DNA of 64,000 bases from Bacillus sp. NP157 (GCA_018889975.1 CP076546.1:1798001-1862000), one strand, 5' to 3'; shown: positions 8,127 through 17,949, numbered from the stretch's first letter. Program-made: numbers and translations. The notes: generated from the letters alone by a model not told the origin.

Positions 8127-10976
8127 TTAATTGCCGAAGTCGAGGTTCATCTGGACCCAGAGCTCGCGGCCGAGTGCGTTGTAGTCACCCACGTCGTAGT
8201 ACGGCCAGTTGCCATTGGTGATGTCCTTCGGCGGGCGCTTGTTGAACATGTTGTTGACCGTGAAGGTCAGCGACGCCATCGGGTTGAAGCGGTAGGTCGC
8301 CGAACCGTTCCAGCGGATCCACGGGCCGAGGTTCTTCGCCGTGCCGGCGTTGTTCCACGTATGGCCGTCGCGCTGCCCGTACAGGGTGGCGCTCCAGTCG
8401 TTCTTCGTCCACGTGATATTGCCGTTGACCCGGCTCTTGAACTCGTCGGAGTTGGCGCAGCACAGGTAGTCGTAGGTCGGATCGCCCGCCTTCTCCTTGA
8501 AGGTGTGGGTCAGCGCGTCGTAGTAGCTCAGCCCGGCGACGAAATCGCCGAACCGCCCTGCCCGCCAGCGGTAATCGAGCTGGGACTGGATGCCGGTCTG
8601 GCGCTCCTTCGCGATGTTGATCGGGTAGGTGTCGACGCTGAGCACGGCGTTCGGATTCACCGCGTCGGTGGCCGAGCGACGCTGCACCTCGCCAAGCACT
8701 TCCTGGCAGGTCGGCGAGTTGACGTCGTAGTTGGTCTCGCCGTTCTCCGACACGCCCAGGCGGCAGTTGGCTTCCGTCTCCAGGATCTCGTCGTTGCCGA
8801 GGGTCTGCACTTCGTTCTTGATCAACACCGCGTTGTAATCGACCGACCAGCTCAGCGCGTTGTCCGAGGTGGACCAGACAAAGCCGTAGGTGAACGACTT
8901 GGCCGTGATGTCCTTCAGCTTGGTGTTGCCGTTGGACGAGGCCAGCACGCTCAGGCCCGACTGCGGGCATTCGTCGTAGTTGCTCGAGTTGAAGCCACCC
9001 AGGCGGCACAGGTAGTAGTCGGTCGCCTGCGAGTAGCCACTGGAGTGGGTCGAGAACAGGTTGAACATGTTCGGCGCGCGGAACGCCGTGGCGTAGCTGC
9101 CACGGAACAGCAGCGTGTCCAGCGGACGGTATTCCAGGCCCAGCTTGTAGGTGAGCTTGCCGTCGCCCTCGCCCGCGTAGCTGTAGCTGTCGTAGCGGCC
9201 GGAGATGTTGGCGGTGAGGCTCTGCAGCAGCGGGATGCGGAACTCCATGCCCGCCGCCTTCGAGTCGCGGCTACCCTTGGCCACCGTCGAACCGGCCTGG
9301 CCGCGGAAGTAGCCTTCGTCGGACAGCTCGCTGGACGAGCGATTCTGGAAATGCTCGTGGCCGCGCTGGGCGATGAAGGCCATGCCCACGTCACCGGCCG
9401 GCAGCGTGAACAGCGTCGGGTTGGTCAGGGTCAGGCTGAGGTTCTGGTTCCACGAGCGCGACGCCGCGCGGTTGGTATCGGTGAACTGGTTGAACAGCGT
9501 GCGGTCGATCGGCTGGTACAGGCGATCCAGGTTGGGCGCGTAGATCGGATAACCGTCCGGGTCCGTGCCCAGCTGCGAGCCGAGGTAGTAGTCGTCGACG
9601 CCATTCTGGGCCAGGAAGTCGGTGGACTTGCGGACCAGGGTCGTGTCGGAGCGGTTGAAGTAGAGGTCGTAGTCGAAACCGGTATCGAACAGCGGGCCCT
9701 TGCCACCCAGGGTGAAGTTATAGCTGTGGGTGAACACGTGCTGGTCCTGCGAATCCAGGCCCACTTCTTCCGGTCCGAAGATGCGCTGCCAGGTCTCGTA
9801 CTGGTTGGTGTTCTGGTTGAGGAAGGTCTGGTTCCAGAACGGGCTGCCACCGGAATACGTCGGGTTGCTGTAGCTGTAGAGGATGTCCGAATACAGCTCG
9901 GTTTCCGGGGTGAGGTGGTAACGCGTGAACAGGCCGCCGTTGACGTCGGTTTCCTTGTTGCTCAGCGTCGTGTAGCTCACGTTGTTCGGCGTGCCGCAGT
10001 AATGGCCCAGCGTGCTGCCCGCGCGGTAGGCGTACTGGGTGCTGCCACCGTAGAGGTACGACAGCGGTGCGCAGGTGTCCGCGCCCGGATCGATGTAATG
10101 CGCATTGGCACCCACGACCGAACGCAGGAAGGTACGCGACGGCACCGCGCCCTTGCCGGTCGGATCGTCGTAATACGAATCGATGTAGTGGCGTTGGTAG
10201 GCCCACACCGGGGTCTGCTTCTCGACCTGGATGGCGCCGGAGACGTCGAGGTCACCCCAACGGTGGCCACTGCTCAGCTGCAGGCGCTGGTTCTCGCCGC
10301 CACCGTCGGAATAGCCACCCATGCGGAAGTTGAGGTGGGTGCCTTCGATATGGTCCTTCAGGACGATGTTGACCACGCCGGCGATCGCGGAGGAACCATA
10401 CACCGACGACTGGCCGCCGGTGAGTACGTCGATGCGGTCGATCAGGCCGACCGGGATGTTGGCGATGTCGGTGATGTTGGTGCCGCCGTTATAGGCGAGC
10501 GGATAGCTGTTCATCGGCCGGCCGTTGAGCAGCGTCAACGTGTATTCCGGCGACAGGCCGAGCAGGCTGACCGTCTTCGCACCGGGCGTGAAACCGCCGG
10601 TGAACTGCCCGTCCTGCACCGAGCCATTGGCGACGGGTAGCGCGCGCAGCGCTTCGAACGTGCTGCCGAAGCCCTTCTGCTCGATGTCCTTCGCCGTGAT
10701 GGTAATCGTCGGCGAGGGGCCTTCGATCTCGGCGCGCGGGATCAGCGAACCGGTGACGGTCACCGCCTGCATGCGCGTAGCCTTGTCCGGATCGGACGAT
10801 GCCGCCTTGCCCTTCACCTTCACCGTCGCGCTGTCCTGGGCAGCCTGCGGGTCCGTGGACTTGCCGGTGGCGTCAGCCTGTTGCTGTCCCTCCTGCGTCG
10901 CGGCGGCCTGCCAGGCCTGTGCCGCGGGCGCCGCCAACAGCGACGCGAATACCAGGCTCAACGTCTTCAACTTCAT
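8127..10976 (-). CDS. TonB-dependent outer-membrane receptor
   Basis: The product is about 949 residues. It has a signal peptide (MKLKTLSLVFASLLAAPAAQA), a Gln/Ala-rich linker, then the TonB-box/plug region (AVTVTGSLIPRAEIEG, SVQDGQFTGG, GGQSSVYGSSAIAGVVNIVLKD) and a 22-strand barrel ending in ELWVQMNLDFGN. I chose ATG 10976 because GGGAGGAAGGCAGG precedes it and the signal peptide starts there; the upstream Met would bury it. The neighbour 143 nt upstream on the same strand is a GH92 mannosidase, so uptake of mannose-rich glycan fragments is a reasonable inference. The sequence does not identify the ligand. Confidence 0.93.
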   Translation of the reverse strand: MKLKTLSLVFASLLAAPAAQAWQAAATQEGQQQADATGKSTDPQAAQDSATVKVKGKAASSDPDKATRMQAVTVTGSLIPRAEIEGPSPTITITAKDIEQKGFGSTFEALRALPVANGSVQDGQFTGGFTPGAKTVSLLGLSPEYTLTLLNGRPMNSYPLAYNGGTNITDIANIPVGLIDRIDVLTGGQSSVYGSSAIAGVVNIVLKDHIEGTHLNFRMGGYSDGGGENQRLQLSSGHRWGDLDVSGAIQVEKQTPVWAYQRHYIDSYYDDPTGKGAVPSRTFLRSVVGANAHYIDPGADTCAPLSYLYGGSTQYAYRAGSTLGHYCGTPNNVSYTTLSNKETDVNGGLFTRYHLTPETELYSDILYSYSNPTYSGGSPFWNQTFLNQNTNQYETWQRIFGPEEVGLDSQDQHVFTHSYNFTLGGKGPLFDTGFDYDLYFNRSDTTLVRKSTDFLAQNGVDDYYLGSQLGTDPDGYPIYAPNLDRLYQPIDRTLFNQFTDTNRAASRSWNQNLSLTLTNPTLFTLPAGDVGMAFIAQRGHEHFQNRSSSELSDEGYFRGQAGSTVAKGSRDSKAAGMEFRIPLLQSLTANISGRYDSYSYAGEGDGKLTYKLGLEYRPLDTLLFRGSYATAFRAPNMFNLFSTHSSGYSQATDYYLCRLGGFNSSNYDECPQSGLSVLASSNGNTKLKDITAKSFTYGFVWSTSDNALSWSVDYNAVLIKNEVQTLGNDEILETEANCRLGVSENGETNYDVNSPTCQEVLGEVQRRSATDAVNPNAVLSVDTYPINIAKERQTGIQSQLDYRWRAGRFGDFVAGLSYYDALTHTFKEKAGDPTYDYLCCANSDEFKSRVNGNITWTKNDWSATLYGQRDGHTWNNAGTAKNLGPWIRWNGSATYRFNPMASLTFTVNNMFNKRPPKDITNGNWPYYDVGDYNALGRELWVQMNLDFGN

Positions 10977-11119
10977 CCTGCCTTCCTCCCAAAAAGTGGA
11001 TACATCCGGTGTTTTTGAAGACAAACGCACCCTGCCGGCGCATCGCTGCGCCGGCGGTGGTTTCGCCTGTTGAGTGGCGCGCCTACTCCCCAGTAGCGCG
11101 CCGCCCCTTGTTGCCGCGA

Positions 11120-14100
11120 TTACTTCGCGAGCAATTCCAGCTCAGCGACGGCGGCAGGGCCGTTGCTGTCGAGCGTGATGCGGTAGTGCGCGTAGGCGCC
11201 CGGCTTCGCGATGGCGAAGGCACGGGTCTGGCGGTGCCAGAGGAAGGCCTCGCCCTGGCGCTGGTCGAGGACCTGCCAGTGCTTGCCGTCAGCGGAGCCT
11301 TCCACGGTCCAGCCGGTGGGCGCCGTCGCGGTGGCGCCGGAGCTCAGCGTGTACATCGATACGGTGGCGGACTTCGCGAGGCGGTCGACGATCACCGACT
11401 TACCGGCCGGCAGCGCCAGTTCGGTACCGGAATCGTTGTCCACGGCGGCCGCCAGTGTGTCGCTCTTCTTGCCGGCGAGGGTGAGGTCGGCGGCCTGCAT
11501 CACGTCATGCAACGGTGCCGGCTTGCTGCCTTCGGGCGTGATCGATGCCGGCAGCGCGTCGGCGCCCGCACCCCAGTTGGACGGCGCCGGGCCCATGGTG
11601 AATTCCAGCGTCGCGCCCTTGGCCAGCAGCTCGTGCGGCAGGGTCAGCTTCGTCCACGGCTGGCCGTTGACCTTCAGCGACTGCACGTAGCGATTGGTAT
11701 CGCTGACGCCCGGCGCCTTGATGTCCAGCGTGGCGCCGTTCTCCAGCTTGATGGTCATGTGCGGGAAGTACGGCGCGCCGATCACGTATTCCGGCGTGCC
11801 CATGCGCAGCGGGTAGAAGCCCGTCGCACCGAACAGCCACCACGCCGACATCTCGCCGTTGTCTTCATCGCCCGGGTAACCCTGGCCGATTTCGCTGCCG
11901 ACGTAGAGGCGCGACATCGCATCGCGCAGCTTGTCCTGGGTCTTCCACGGCTGGCCGGCTTCGTCATACATCCAGATGATGTGGTGCGAAGGCTGGTTCG
12001 AATGGCCGTACTGGCCCATCCGCACATCGCGTGCCTCGAGCATTTCGTGGATCACGTCGCCGTAGTCACCCACGTCGAAGTTGCCCGGCGCGTTGAAGAA
12101 CGCATCGAGCTTCGCACCGAGCTGCTCGCGGCCGCCGTACAGGCCGGCCAGGCCGGCGCCGTCCTGCGGTGCGTCGAAGGCCATGTTCCACGCATTGGTT
12201 TCGGTGTAATCGCCGCCCCAGCGGATCGGGCTGAAATCCTTCGCCGTCCAGCGCCACTTGCCCGCGGCGTCGCGGGCGACGAAGAAGCCCGTGTCGGTGC
12301 TGAACAGGTTGGCGTAGCCGACCGCGCGGGCGCGGTACCACTGGGCGTCGTCGGCGTAGTTCTTGTAGCTGCCCGCGTTCGCGCTGTCGGTGGAGAGCGC
12401 CTGGGCAAGGTTGGCGATGCCGAAGTCGTTGATGTAGCCGGCGGTCGACCAGGACAGGCCCTCGTGCACCTTGTCGTCGGTGTAGCCGTTGAACAGCGAG
12501 CGCTCGATGCCCTTGCGGCCAGCGCCCTTGATGTCGCTGACGGCCGACGCGTTGCGAATCGCCGACAGGTAGAAGTTCGCCACGTCGAAGTTACGCACGC
12601 CCTTCAGCCAGGCATCGGCGAAGGCGACATCCGAGCTGGTGCCGACCATCAGGTCGGCGTAGCCCGGCGAGGTCCAGCGGGCGATGTAGCCGCCGTCGCG
12701 GTACTGCTGCACGAAGCCGTCGATCATCTGGCCCGCTTCGGTCGGCGTGAACAGCGTGTACGCCGGCCATGCGGTGCGATAGGTGTCCCACAGGCCGTTG
12801 TTGACGTAGGGCTTGCCGTCGACGATGCGCGCACCGGTGTGGGTATCCGTGTTCTCGCCGGTCGCGGCCGAGAACGGGCTGGCGTACTGCCACTTCGGCG
12901 CGTCCTTCGTGCCGGTGTTCTCGTAGGCCTGGTTCGGGTAGAGGAACAGGCGGTACAGGTTCGAGTAGAGGATGGTGCGCTCGTCGCGGCTCGCGCCTTC
13001 CACCTCGAAACGACCCAGGCGATCGTCCCAGGCCTTGCGGGCACGCTCGCGCACGCTGTCGAAGGTATCGGTGGCGGCGATTTCCTGGCCGAGGTTGGCC
13101 TTGGCCTGGTCGATACCGATCAGCGACGTCGCGATCCGCATCGTCACCTGCTTGCCACCCTTCTTCGCCGTGTCGAAGCCGAACCACGCCGAAGCCGCGT
13201 CACGCTTCTCGCCGGTGAGACGGCCGCTCTCGGACACCGGATGGTCGAACTCGGCGTAGAAGAACAGGCGCGTTGCGCCGGTGGACAGGCCACTCTTCAC
13301 GTCGGACCAGCCGTGGATCGAACGACCCGACGGATCGATCTCCACCGACGCCTTGTCGTTGAGGTTGTCGAACACCAGCTGGGCGCGCTTGCCGGTGAAG
13401 GTGAAGCGAAACATCGCCGCGTGGTCGGTCGGGGTAATTTCGGTGCGAATGCCATTGTCGAAGCGCACGCCGTAGTAATCCGGGTGTGCGGTCTCGTTGT
13501 CGTGGCCAAAGGCCAGCGCGCGGGTCTCACGCTTGAGCGCAGGCGCGCCGCTCTCCGCCTGTGCCGGCATCACCTGGAAGGTCTGCCGTTCACCCATCCA
13601 CGGGCTGGGCTCGTGCGACAGGCTGAAGGCTTCGATGCGCGGACGGTTATCCGCACCGTTGCGTTCCTGGTACTGGTACAGCCAGTTCGAACCGGAGTTG
13701 GTGACCGGCGTCCAGAAGTTGAAACCGTGCGGCATCGCCACGGCCGGGAAATTGTTGCCGCGTGAGAAATTCGGGTTAGCGTTGGAACCGCGCCGGGTGT
13801 CAACGAAGTCGGTGGGATGGTTGCCGGGCAGCGGCGCGGCCGCGCCGATGCGAACGTCGTCGATCCAGCCTTCGAAGGCCTTGCCTGACGGTGCATCGGC
13901 GGACAGTTCGATCGCCTTGACCTTGCGGCCCTTCGCGACGGCGCCCAGATCGACGCTCACGTAGTTCCACTGGTCCGGATAAAGCACGCGGCCGAGGCCC
14001 TGGCCCTTGGCCGTGGCTGGCACGCGATGCTGGTCGACCGCACCGAGGGTCGACAGCTTCGAGCCGTCGTCGAAGACGACATCGACGCTCACGTAGTTGG

Positions 14101-14473
14101 ACGGGTTGGCCAGGTCGTTGCCGTTCGATCGCGGGAACACCAGCCACGACAGCACGGTGTCCTGGGCGACCGGCACCGCGGCATCAAACAGGCGCGCGGT
14201 GAGCGGCGTGCCAGTGGATGTGCCGGCGTAGTGCAACGAATGGGTGCCGGTGAAGCCGACGTCGGCCTTCGCGGTGAGGATCGCCTCAGCGGGCGGGCCG
14301 CCTGCGATTCGGACGTCCAGGCCGCCAAACGGCGCCGCGGCAAGGGCGGGATCCCCCGCTTCGAACGAGCTGTGGAAGCCCTGCGTCGCTGCCAGCGCGC
14401 CCGTCGGCGCAACGATTGATGCCACCGCGAGGGCAAGCGCCGCCCTGCTCCATGCCAGCTTCGGTTCGCCCAC
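11120..14473 (-). CDS. GH92 alpha-mannosidase (secreted)
   Basis: This 1117-residue protein has a signal peptide (about residues 8-29, ending GALAA). A jelly-roll type region follows, then a GH92 core from about residue 220 (DFVDTRRGSNANPNFSRGNNFPAVAMPHG), including GDEDNGEMSAWW with the catalytic acidic residues and ATGFYPLRMGTPEY. A discoidin-like beta domain closes the protein. GH92 enzymes are Ca2+-dependent exo-alpha-mannosidases, often alpha-1,2. The start is GTG at 14473, with AGGGGAAC upstream. The gene is first in a transcript that continues into the TonB receptor gene, and a strong promoter with an overlapping operator lies just upstream. Confidence 0.93.
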   Translation of the reverse strand: MGEPKLAWSRAALALAVASIVAPTGALAATQGFHSSFEAGDPALAAAPFGGLDVRIAGGPPAEAILTAKADVGFTGTHSLHYAGTSTGTPLTARLFDAAVPVAQDTVLSWLVFPRSNGNDLANPSNYVSVDVVFDDGSKLSTLGAVDQHRVPATAKGQGLGRVLYPDQWNYVSVDLGAVAKGRKVKAIELSADAPSGKAFEGWIDDVRIGAAAPLPGNHPTDFVDTRRGSNANPNFSRGNNFPAVAMPHGFNFWTPVTNSGSNWLYQYQERNGADNRPRIEAFSLSHEPSPWMGERQTFQVMPAQAESGAPALKRETRALAFGHDNETAHPDYYGVRFDNGIRTEITPTDHAAMFRFTFTGKRAQLVFDNLNDKASVEIDPSGRSIHGWSDVKSGLSTGATRLFFYAEFDHPVSESGRLTGEKRDAASAWFGFDTAKKGGKQVTMRIATSLIGIDQAKANLGQEIAATDTFDSVRERARKAWDDRLGRFEVEGASRDERTILYSNLYRLFLYPNQAYENTGTKDAPKWQYASPFSAATGENTDTHTGARIVDGKPYVNNGLWDTYRTAWPAYTLFTPTEAGQMIDGFVQQYRDGGYIARWTSPGYADLMVGTSSDVAFADAWLKGVRNFDVANFYLSAIRNASAVSDIKGAGRKGIERSLFNGYTDDKVHEGLSWSTAGYINDFGIANLAQALSTDSANAGSYKNYADDAQWYRARAVGYANLFSTDTGFFVARDAAGKWRWTAKDFSPIRWGGDYTETNAWNMAFDAPQDGAGLAGLYGGREQLGAKLDAFFNAPGNFDVGDYGDVIHEMLEARDVRMGQYGHSNQPSHHIIWMYDEAGQPWKTQDKLRDAMSRLYVGSEIGQGYPGDEDNGEMSAWWLFGATGFYPLRMGTPEYVIGAPYFPHMTIKLENGATLDIKAPGVSDTNRYVQSLKVNGQPWTKLTLPHELLAKGATLEFTMGPAPSNWGAGADALPASITPEGSKPAPLHDVMQAADLTLAGKKSDTLAAAVDNDSGTELALPAGKSVIVDRLAKSATVSMYTLSSGATATAPTGWTVEGSADGKHWQVLDQRQGEAFLWHRQTRAFAIAKPGAYAHYRITLDSNGPAAVAELELLAK

Positions 14474-14504
14474 GCGCTGTTCCCCTACGTTAATGGATTC
14501 CCGA

Positions 14505-14533
14505 TTTAAATCGTTCTAAATCCAGATTGTCAA
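14505..14533 (-). promoter_or_regulatory. Sigma-70 promoter with overlapping LacI-like operator for the GH92/TonB operon
   Basis: On the minus strand a perfect -35 TTGACA (14528-14533) is followed after 17 nt by TTTAAA (14505-14510) as the -10. Overlapping the -10 is an imperfect palindrome TTTAGAACGATTTAAA (14505-14520) centred on CG, the usual form of LacI-family operators, with a perfect CGATTTAAATCG core at 14502-14513. It lies 32-60 nt upstream of the GTG start. Repression in the absence of a mannoside signal is an inference; no LacI gene is in the window. Confidence 0.65.
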
Positions 14534-14575
14534 ATCGCAGTGCAACAAGTCGGGGCCGTATGGGCCGACGCCGGG

Positions 14576-15055
14576 TCAGGGTCGGATACGCGCGTCGAAG
14601 GTGAACTTGCCGAGGTTTTCGGCCTTCAACGCGTGGCTTTGCGGATGCGCGGGGTTGAGCAGGACGTTCTGCTCGAGCGGCACGACGATGGAAGGAACGG
14701 CGTGCAGGCAGCTGTCGCTGCGCTTGACCCAGTCTTCGCCGAACTGCCGCGAGCTGAGGCCAGCAGGCTCGGCATCCCAACCCGGGGGCGCCGAGGCTTG
14801 GTCGATCGAATGCCGCCCCTCCCACATCGCGTCCGGCACGGCGATACGGATGATGTAGCGATTGAGCGGCGCGGGGGCGCGCGGCAAGTGCACGACGACT
14901 TCCAGCGCGGCCAGGGCGAGCGACGTGGAGGCATAGATCATCGGCGTGCCTTTCTGGTTCCAGCGCCCGCCCGTGGTCTCGGCGCCCTTGCCGGTCATGT
15001 CATCCGCCCTGTACTGCGCCGCCTCCGTAGCGATGCGCCACAGGAACACCGTCAT
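14576..15055 (-). CDS. RES-domain toxin (NAD+-degrading family)
   Basis: The 159-residue protein has the RES signature order: WRIATEAAQYRADDMTGKGAETTGGRWN at the N-terminus, then IYASTSLALAALEVVVHL, and a serine region (LHAVPSIVVPLEQNVLLNP) near the C-terminus. The name comes from the Arg-Glu-Ser triad. Known members (MbcT, Xre-RES, ParT) degrade or use NAD+ and stop growth. The ATG at 15055 overlaps the upstream gene's stop (ATGA), and that gene encodes the matching antitoxin. The complete core suggests an active toxin. Confidence 0.93.
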   Translation of the reverse strand: MTVFLWRIATEAAQYRADDMTGKGAETTGGRWNQKGTPMIYASTSLALAALEVVVHLPRAPAPLNRYIIRIAVPDAMWEGRHSIDQASAPPGWDAEPAGLSSRQFGEDWVKRSDSCLHAVPSIVVPLEQNVLLNPAHPQSHALKAENLGKFTFDARIRP

Positions 15056-15558
15056 GCGAACGCGCCGGACTGCATCTGCCCAACCAGCTGCAGGACGGTT
15101 TCCTGCCCGTAGGGATTGTCCATGTAGGCCAAGGGCGGCAGGCCGCCCAGCGCCGCCACCGGTTCGCGCAACCAGGCGCCGACCCATTCGGTGAGGTCGA
15201 AGGTCTTCAACTGCTCCGGATCGCCACTCTCGGTCAGGATCCGCTCGATCTCACCGACGATCCTTGCCAGGCCGAGCACCACGGCGCTCTCTCCACTGGA
15301 AAGCACTTCCTGTTTCCGCGCCTTGCGCGTGAAGGTGCTGCGGGCAATGCCCATCGAGTCGGTGAGCACGGATTGGTCGATCATGAGGTCGGTAGCCATC
15401 TGCTTCACGAATGCGGTCGAAAGGCCGTCCCGGACGATGTTGGATTTTTCGCTGGGTGAACTGGCGGCTATCGAGAGGTAAGGAATGGTGGAATCGCGGG
15501 CGACCATGGTCCTGGGCGCCGAACCCGGCAGCGCGCCTCGCCCCGTCTGTCGTGTCAT
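15052..15558 (-). CDS. Xre/MbcA/ParS-type antitoxin (DUF2384)
   Basis: The 168-residue protein has a central helix-turn-helix-like region (MIDQSVLTDSMGIARSTFTRKARKQ). It ends in the C-terminal MbcA/ParS domain (EWVGAWLREPVAALGGLPPLAYMDNPYGQETVLQLVGQMQSGAFA), which occupies the RES toxin's active site in known pairs. I chose ATG 15558 because CAGGAGG lies 9 nt upstream; an earlier Met lacks such a site. The gene is upstream of and overlaps the toxin gene, the standard order for this family. Palindromes just upstream are candidate sites for its autoregulation. Confidence 0.92.
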   Translation of the reverse strand: MTRQTGRGALPGSAPRTMVARDSTIPYLSIAASSPSEKSNIVRDGLSTAFVKQMATDLMIDQSVLTDSMGIARSTFTRKARKQEVLSSGESAVVLGLARIVGEIERILTESGDPEQLKTFDLTEWVGAWLREPVAALGGLPPLAYMDNPYGQETVLQLVGQMQSGAFA

Positions 15559-15576
15559 GCCTGAAACCTCCTGAAC

Positions 15577-15608
15577 CATATGAGCCTCGACCATAGCTCA
15601 TATGAGCT
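15577..15608 (-). promoter_or_regulatory. Candidate autoregulatory operator of the toxin-antitoxin operon
   Basis: A perfect 14-bp palindrome AGCTCATATGAGCT (15595-15608) and a second CATATGAG half-site (15577-15584) lie 18 nt apart, 19-50 nt upstream of the antitoxin start. Paired palindromes in this place are typical binding sites of antitoxin-toxin complexes. Binding is inferred. Confidence 0.6.
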
Positions 15609-15639
15609 TAACGGCGTCCATCCGGGGGCCACAGCTGGG

Positions 15640-17949
15640 CTACTCACGCCAGTAACGGGTCCGTGGGCGCCGCCATTCGCGCGTTACGCGGGGAATGTCG
15701 TCGGCCGGGAAATCGATGCGGAGCGCACCGCTGCGCGGCGTGGCGTACACGGCCGCGCCGATCGCCGCATGCCGATCGACGACATCGGGATGAGGGTGCC
15801 CGAAGCGGTTGCGCCACCCGGCCGACACGACGGCGATCGTTGGCCGGACCCGGCGCAGCCACGGTGTCGACGAAGCGTGGCGGCTGCCGTGATGGGCGAC
15901 GGTCGTGACGGTCGGCAGGCCCGACTCGAGTTGTGCAGGATCGATTCGCTGGTCCAGCGTGCTGCCGATGTCGCCGGTGAGCAGGAGCCGCCCCGATGCG
16001 CCTTCCACCGCGAGCACGCAGGAACGGTCATTGGCCTTCACCTTGCCACCGGCAGGCAGCGGAACTTCGATGAATCTGAAGCGGATCCCATCCCACTGCC
16101 ATGCTTGCGTTGCCATGCAAGCGGCCGCCGGGAAGCGCAGGCGCTCCGGCTCGCCCGACAACGCCGCGGCGTCTGGGTAGCGTCTTAATACGGATGCCGC
16201 GCCACCGGCATGGTCGGCGTCGCCATGGCTCACCACGAGCCGGTCAACGGGGCCGATGCCCAGCGCGGAGATCGCCGGCAGCACGACGCCGGCGCCTGCA
16301 TCGCCACCGTGGGCGTAGTCAGGCCCTGCGTCGTAGACAAGCGTGTGCGTGCGCGTCCGCAACACGACGGAAAGCCCCTGCCCCACGTCGAGCACCCATG
16401 CCTGGAACCCGCCGTGTTCCGGGGAATCGCGCGCGGGCAGCGCGATGGGCAGGAAACACAGTAGTGCGAAGCCACGCAACGGCACGCCGCGCGGGGCGAA
16501 CAACCACGCGGCCGCGATCGTCGCCAGGAGCACCGGCAGCGGGCCACCCTCCGGAACCGACCAGCGCGCATCCGGAAGGCTCGAGAGCGGGACCAGCCCC
16601 TGCCACAGCAGATCCATGAGCGCTGCGGCGACCGAAAGCAGTGGCGTGGACATGGCCGGCCACGCAAGCAGCAAACTACCGAGCAACGTCAACGGGATGA
16701 TCGCAAAGCTGACCAAAGGGGCCGCGACAAGATTGGCCGGCAGCGACGACAGCGACGCACTTCCGAAGAGCCACAACGACAGCGGCAGCAGGGCGACGCT
16801 CATCACCAGCTGGGTGCGCAGGAGTGCCAGCAGCGCACCTCGCCAGCCCGGGCGTCCCGGCGCCACGCAGGTCATCAGGAAGGCGACGCCACCGAATGAT
16901 AGCCAGAATCCCGCCGACAACACGGCCAGGGGATCCACCACCAGCACGGCCAGCAACGCGACGGCCAGGAGCGGGATACCGCCCGCGCGCTTGCGGCGCA
17001 GGGCAGCCACGACCAGCACCGCCACCATGAGCAGCGTGCGCACCGTCGGCAGGCCCATGCCAGCGAGCAACCCATAGGCAAACGCCACGCCCAGCCCCAG
17101 CGCGGCCTGGGCCATGCGTTGCGGAAGCCAGGTCGCGAGCCATGGCAGCAGGAAATAGAGTCCACGCCCTGCAAGGACACCGCCACCCGCAGCCACACCG
17201 ACGTGGAATCCGGAAATAGCGATGAGGTGGGACACACCCGTCGAACGGGCGACGTCCCAGTCGGCCGCATCCAGTCCGCGCGTATCGCCCACGGCCAGCG
17301 CCTTCAGCAGGCGGGATGGCCCCGCACCGAGCATGCCGTCCATGCCCCGGCCGATTGCATCGCGCCATCCATCCACGCATGGCCCGCTGCCGAGCCTTGC
17401 GTTCACCGTCGAGGTACGCACGTAGCCAACGGCCGCCACGTTCCGTAACAGGGCCCCGCGTTCCGCGTCATTGCCTCCGGGATTCACAAGCCCACGGGGA
17501 CGGCGCAAGCGCACGGCAAGCCGCCATGTTTCGCACGCACCGGGAAGTTGTGGCGCGCGATACCAGGTGACGCGTGCCACGCCGTCTATCGTGGGTTCGC
17601 CTTCGCGGGGGATGGGCTCGAAGAGGAAACCGACATCGGCGCCGACACGCCGCGGCAGGTCGGCGATGCGTCCGGTGATGACGATGTCCCGCCCTTCCAG
17701 CGCGGGCGTGAGGCGCGCACGTAGCCGATGCGTGGCATCCATGCATGCCCACGCGGCGAACAGCATGGCGACGGCCGGCAGGCGCAGCGCAGGCCAGCGG
17801 CGCACGGCCAGCAGCCCCGTCGCCAGAAGCGCCATCGCGACGAGCACCGGAAACGACGGGAGACTGGGCAACGCCTGCACGATGGCACAGCCGGTCAGCG
17901 CGGCGAGCGCGGTGGAGCAAAGCGTCATCGATGGGGCACGGAGAGCCAC
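15640..17949 (-). CDS. comEC: DNA internalisation protein ComEC/Rec2
   Basis: The 769-residue membrane protein has the standard order. The N-terminal soluble domain is IVITGRIADLPRRVGADVGF. The competence membrane domain is GVSHLIAISGFHVGVAAGGG with about ten helices. The C-terminal metallo-beta-lactamase domain contains LDVGQGLSVVLRT, VVSHGDADHAGG and VAHHGSRHASS. ComEC carries single-stranded DNA across the inner membrane during natural transformation. The start shown is GTG 17949; ATG 17928 is a possible alternative. The gene stands alone on this strand, as is common, and looks intact, so the uptake channel at least is present. Confidence 0.94.
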   Translation of the reverse strand: MALRAPSMTLCSTALAALTGCAIVQALPSLPSFPVLVAMALLATGLLAVRRWPALRLPAVAMLFAAWACMDATHRLRARLTPALEGRDIVITGRIADLPRRVGADVGFLFEPIPREGEPTIDGVARVTWYRAPQLPGACETWRLAVRLRRPRGLVNPGGNDAERGALLRNVAAVGYVRTSTVNARLGSGPCVDGWRDAIGRGMDGMLGAGPSRLLKALAVGDTRGLDAADWDVARSTGVSHLIAISGFHVGVAAGGGVLAGRGLYFLLPWLATWLPQRMAQAALGLGVAFAYGLLAGMGLPTVRTLLMVAVLVVAALRRKRAGGIPLLAVALLAVLVVDPLAVLSAGFWLSFGGVAFLMTCVAPGRPGWRGALLALLRTQLVMSVALLPLSLWLFGSASLSSLPANLVAAPLVSFAIIPLTLLGSLLLAWPAMSTPLLSVAAALMDLLWQGLVPLSSLPDARWSVPEGGPLPVLLATIAAAWLFAPRGVPLRGFALLCFLPIALPARDSPEHGGFQAWVLDVGQGLSVVLRTRTHTLVYDAGPDYAHGGDAGAGVVLPAISALGIGPVDRLVVSHGDADHAGGAASVLRRYPDAAALSGEPERLRFPAAACMATQAWQWDGIRFRFIEVPLPAGGKVKANDRSCVLAVEGASGRLLLTGDIGSTLDQRIDPAQLESGLPTVTTVAHHGSRHASSTPWLRRVRPTIAVVSAGWRNRFGHPHPDVVDRHAAIGAAVYATPRSGALRIDFPADDIPRVTREWRRPRTRYWRE

